NCBI RefSeq assembly: GCF_011050055.1
Contig: NZ_DRGM01000037.1
Coordinates: 1-64,000 of the forward strand
DNA from: Pseudoalteromonas prydzensis
GTDB taxonomy: Bacteria; Pseudomonadota; Gammaproteobacteria; Enterobacterales; Alteromonadaceae
Reading direction: 5' to 3'
Length of the DNA stretch: 64,000 nucleotides
Positions 61,939 to 64,000 of the stretch are shown one piece after another. The notes beneath the pieces are model-generated. The model saw only the letters and a program-made list of their open reading frames with translations. It ran no database searches and was not told where the DNA came from. Position numbers and translations under genes: made by a program. How positions within the stretch are numbered: position 1 is the first letter of the stretch; every line of letters begins with the position of its first letter.

Positions 61939-63412
61939 ACATCCCTACTGTGCTTGACGCTACTGCTTGACGTCTTGAATGTTGTGCTTTTGTTCTTTTT
62001 AAATACAATTGTTCAGCTTTTTTTACTAATTTCTCTGCATTAGCGACCCGAATGTCCTCAGGAACGCGCTGACCGTTAGTAAGATACCCTATTGGGAGGC
62101 GATTTTGAATCGCTATACTGATAATCTCACCTAAACTTAGCGATTCGTCTAATTTAGTGAAAATACAGCCACTTAATTGTACTTTTTTAAAGTGCCTTAC
62201 GGTTTCTTGTAACACGTTAATTTGTGCTGTGGCGCTAAGTACCAAATAGTTACGAATATCGACACGTTGATTACGCATTAGCGTATTTAATTGCTCGGTT
62301 AAGCGTAAATCACGTTGGCTCATGCCAGCGGTATCTATTAATACTAGACGCTTATTGCGTAAATGATATAAAACTTCTGCTAATTCATTGGCATCTTTTA
62401 CTTGTTTTACACCACAGCCGATAATACGGCCATAAGTAGCTAATTGCTCATAAGCACCAATACGGTAAGTATCAGTAGTAATAAGTGCGACTTTATCAGC
62501 GCCGTACTTCTGTGCACCGAGGGCGGCAAGTTTAGCCACCGTGGTTGTTTTACCGACCCCCGTTGGGCCAACAAGTGCATAAACTCCGCCTTGGCGTAAA
62601 ATTTCATTGTTCGTAGTATGCATTTGGTTTTCAACCATTTGCAACAGTGCTTGCCATGCTTGCTGACGTGATACATCATCAGGAATGAAACAGGCCATTT
62701 GCTCTGCGACTTCACTGTCGATGCCCATACCCACTAAGCGGTCAATCATGCAAGCACGAGTTGGATCGCGACGAGCCATATCTTGTTGCATTAAACCCGA
62801 TACTTGATATTCAAGTAATTGACGCATCGCGGCCATTTCATCACGCATTGCGCTGATCTCATCAGTTTTTGCTGCGCTTTTGGTTGCCACTGGCGTATCT
62901 AAATCATCAAAACCACTTTCAAGCTCATCATCAAAACCTAAGCTGTGTGCTTGTGTTTGTGGACGAGGCGCGCTATCGCGACGAGCAAAATCATTATGTG
63001 CTTGAGGTTCATGGCGAGTTTGCGGTGCTTGATGTTGTTGCTGTGGCTGATACTGAGTTGCAGTATCAATCCCTGACTGGCTGAACATTGAGGCAAGCTC
63101 AGGTGAGCGCGGACGTGGTGATTGACGCTCTAATAATGCTTGTAGGCTGTCAGCTACCGCGGCTTGCGGTTCAGGCTGTGTACGTTGCGGCGCAGGTTTC
63201 ACAAAGTTAGCATTGGTTTGTGCTTGTGCCATTGTAACTTGTGGCTGTGCTGGTGCTTTAGGGGCAGCTTTTTCATAATCAACGGCGGCGACAATCTCGA
63301 CTCCATTGGCTAACTTTTTATTTGACATGATAACAGCATCTACACCGAGTTCATCTTTCACTTCTTTCAGTGCGGTACGCATATCTTTAGCAAAAAAACG
63401 TTTTATTTTCAT
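61931..63412 (-). CDS. flhF: FlhF, SRP-type GTPase for polar flagellar placement
   Basis: A 493-residue GTPase. An N-terminal B domain (KIKRFFAKDMRTALKEVKDELG) is followed by a Gln/Pro-rich variable region (about 55-175), an N domain and a G domain with P-loop GPTGVGKTTTVAKL (about 275), DTAGMSQRD and TKLDES. FlhF recruits early flagellar proteins to the pole. It is placed between flhA and flhG as usual. Confidence 0.96.
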   Translation of the reverse strand: MKIKRFFAKDMRTALKEVKDELGVDAVIMSNKKLANGVEIVAAVDYEKAAPKAPAQPQVTMAQAQTNANFVKPAPQRTQPEPQAAVADSLQALLERQSPRPRSPELASMFSQSGIDTATQYQPQQQHQAPQTRHEPQAHNDFARRDSAPRPQTQAHSLGFDDELESGFDDLDTPVATKSAAKTDEISAMRDEMAAMRQLLEYQVSGLMQQDMARRDPTRACMIDRLVGMGIDSEVAEQMACFIPDDVSRQQAWQALLQMVENQMHTTNNEILRQGGVYALVGPTGVGKTTTVAKLAALGAQKYGADKVALITTDTYRIGAYEQLATYGRIIGCGVKQVKDANELAEVLYHLRNKRLVLIDTAGMSQRDLRLTEQLNTLMRNQRVDIRNYLVLSATAQINVLQETVRHFKKVQLSGCIFTKLDESLSLGEIISIAIQNRLPIGYLTNGQRVPEDIRVANAEKLVKKAEQLYLKRTKAQHSRRQAVASSTVGMYD

Positions 63413-63435
63413 GGTTCAACCCCTTTAAAATCCGA

Positions 63436-64000
63436 TTATTGGCCTACTGAGCTGACAATCTTGATCTGTCTTTCGTCTGGTACCTCTTGGTAAGACATCA
63501 CTCGCAATCCTGGAATGGTGTACTTAACAAAACGAGATAACACAGTGCGTAACATTCCTGACGTTAGCAATATCGAAGGTTCACCGGCCATTTCTTGGTT
63601 TTGATGCGCTTCATTTAATGATTGTTGAAGTCGCTCTGCAAGTCCTGGTTCTATTCCGGCCCCTTCGTCGCCTGCATTTTGCAGTGACTGATGCAACATC
63701 TGTTCCAACTCAGGCGCCAAGGTTATGACAGGGATTTCTGCTGACATACCAACCGCGTCTTGAACAATTAATCTGCGCAGGGAAATACGCACTGCGGCCG
63801 TTAGTACATCAGGATCTTGACTACGTGGGCCGTACTCAACTAAGGTTTGCACAATTGAGCGCATATCACGAATAGCAACGCCTTCATTCAATAAATTTTG
63901 TAATACTTTAACAATGACCGTCAGTGGCAAGGTATCTGGTACTAGCCCTTCAACTAACCGAGGGTGGCTCTTGGCAAGCATATCAAGGAGGTTTTGTACT
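63436..64000 (-). CDS. flhA: FlhA, flagellar export gate, C-terminal part cut by the window
   Basis: The last 180 or so residues of FlhA (cytoplasmic domain D3-D4). The frame continues upstream of the shown edge as VQNLLDMLAKSHPRLVEGLVPD, so it is a partial gene running off the window. Typical elements are LTVIVKVLQNLLNEGVAIRDMRSI and GMLRTVLSRFVKYTIPGLRVMSY. It ends 23 bases before flhF. Confidence 0.94.
   Translation of the reverse strand, partial: VQNLLDMLAKSHPRLVEGLVPDTLPLTVIVKVLQNLLNEGVAIRDMRSIVQTLVEYGPRSQDPDVLTAAVRISLRRLIVQDAVGMSAEIPVITLAPELEQMLHQSLQNAGDEGAGIEPGLAERLQQSLNEAHQNQEMAGEPSILLTSGMLRTVLSRFVKYTIPGLRVMSYQEVPDERQIKIVSSVGQ

Noticed and set aside
1-64000. CRISPR array, insertion sequence, prophage or integrated element
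   Set aside because: No regular direct-repeat spacer pattern, no transposase or integrase gene, and no terminal inverted repeats bounding the accessory zone were seen.

Overview
The window looks like a chromosomal segment of a marine gammaproteobacterium of the order Alteromonadales, most like Pseudoalteromonas. This is inferred from gene order and protein resemblance: the tRNA-Leu/secG/tpiA/glmM/folP/ftsH/rlmE block, a bamE-ratBA/smpB block, a long polar-flagellum/chemotaxis operon with parC/parP, a complete ccm operon, a two-domain class II IlvC, and moderately AT-rich DNA. I see no insertion sequence, prophage, integrase, CRISPR array or rRNA operon. The content is mostly core genome with a small accessory zone at about 6.7-21.6 kb.

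Layout: (1) 1-6676, housekeeping genes on the minus strand (tRNA-Leu(GAG), secG, tpiA, glmM, folP, ftsH, rlmE) with yhbY divergent. (2) 6724-9296, an exported histidine phosphatase, an exported beta-lactamase-fold serine hydrolase and an orphan lipoprotein. (3) 9401-21622, the most unusual part: two copies, in opposite orientation, of a four-gene cassette made of a MipA/OmpV-like outer-membrane protein, a small exported DUF3019 protein with four conserved cysteines, an RstA-like response regulator and an RstB-like histidine kinase. Between them lie an NSS-type Na+ symporter, an ElaA-like acetyltransferase, a Spo0M-like protein, a Kef-type antiporter and two small genes. (4) 21775-24324, divergent ilvY/ilvC. 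(5) 24519-28917, a chemoreceptor, then a TPR lipoprotein with a transglutaminase-like Cys-His-Asp set, overlapped by an exported M28 peptidase that seems to start at a rare ATT codon, and a convergent GIY-YIG protein. (6) 29037-30853, bamE, ratB, ratA and smpB. (7) 31042-40635, a TonB-dependent receptor, a 2-Cys peroxiredoxin, fadR, dsbB, a comEA-like gene, yebG with a clear LexA box, putP and an EAL-like/HDOD protein. (8) 40706-48453, ccmABCDEFGHI followed by mlaA. (9) 48556-64000, a FliK-like/FlhX pair facing the polar operon flhA'-flhF-flhG-fliA-cheY-cheZ-cheA-cheB-motC-motD-parC-parP-cheW-DUF2802.

How the genes fit together: the right-hand 16 kb encodes placement and control of a polar flagellum (FlhF, FlhG, FliA), the chemotaxis phosphorelay (CheA, CheW, CheY, CheZ, CheB), an auxiliary stator (MotC/MotD) and polar anchoring of the array (ParC/ParP). 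The chemoreceptor at 24.5 kb and the FliK-like/FlhX pair belong to the same system. The ccm operon matures c-type cytochromes, with dsbB supplying periplasmic oxidation. The two RstAB-like cassettes are the best candidates for an uncharacterised envelope-sensing module.
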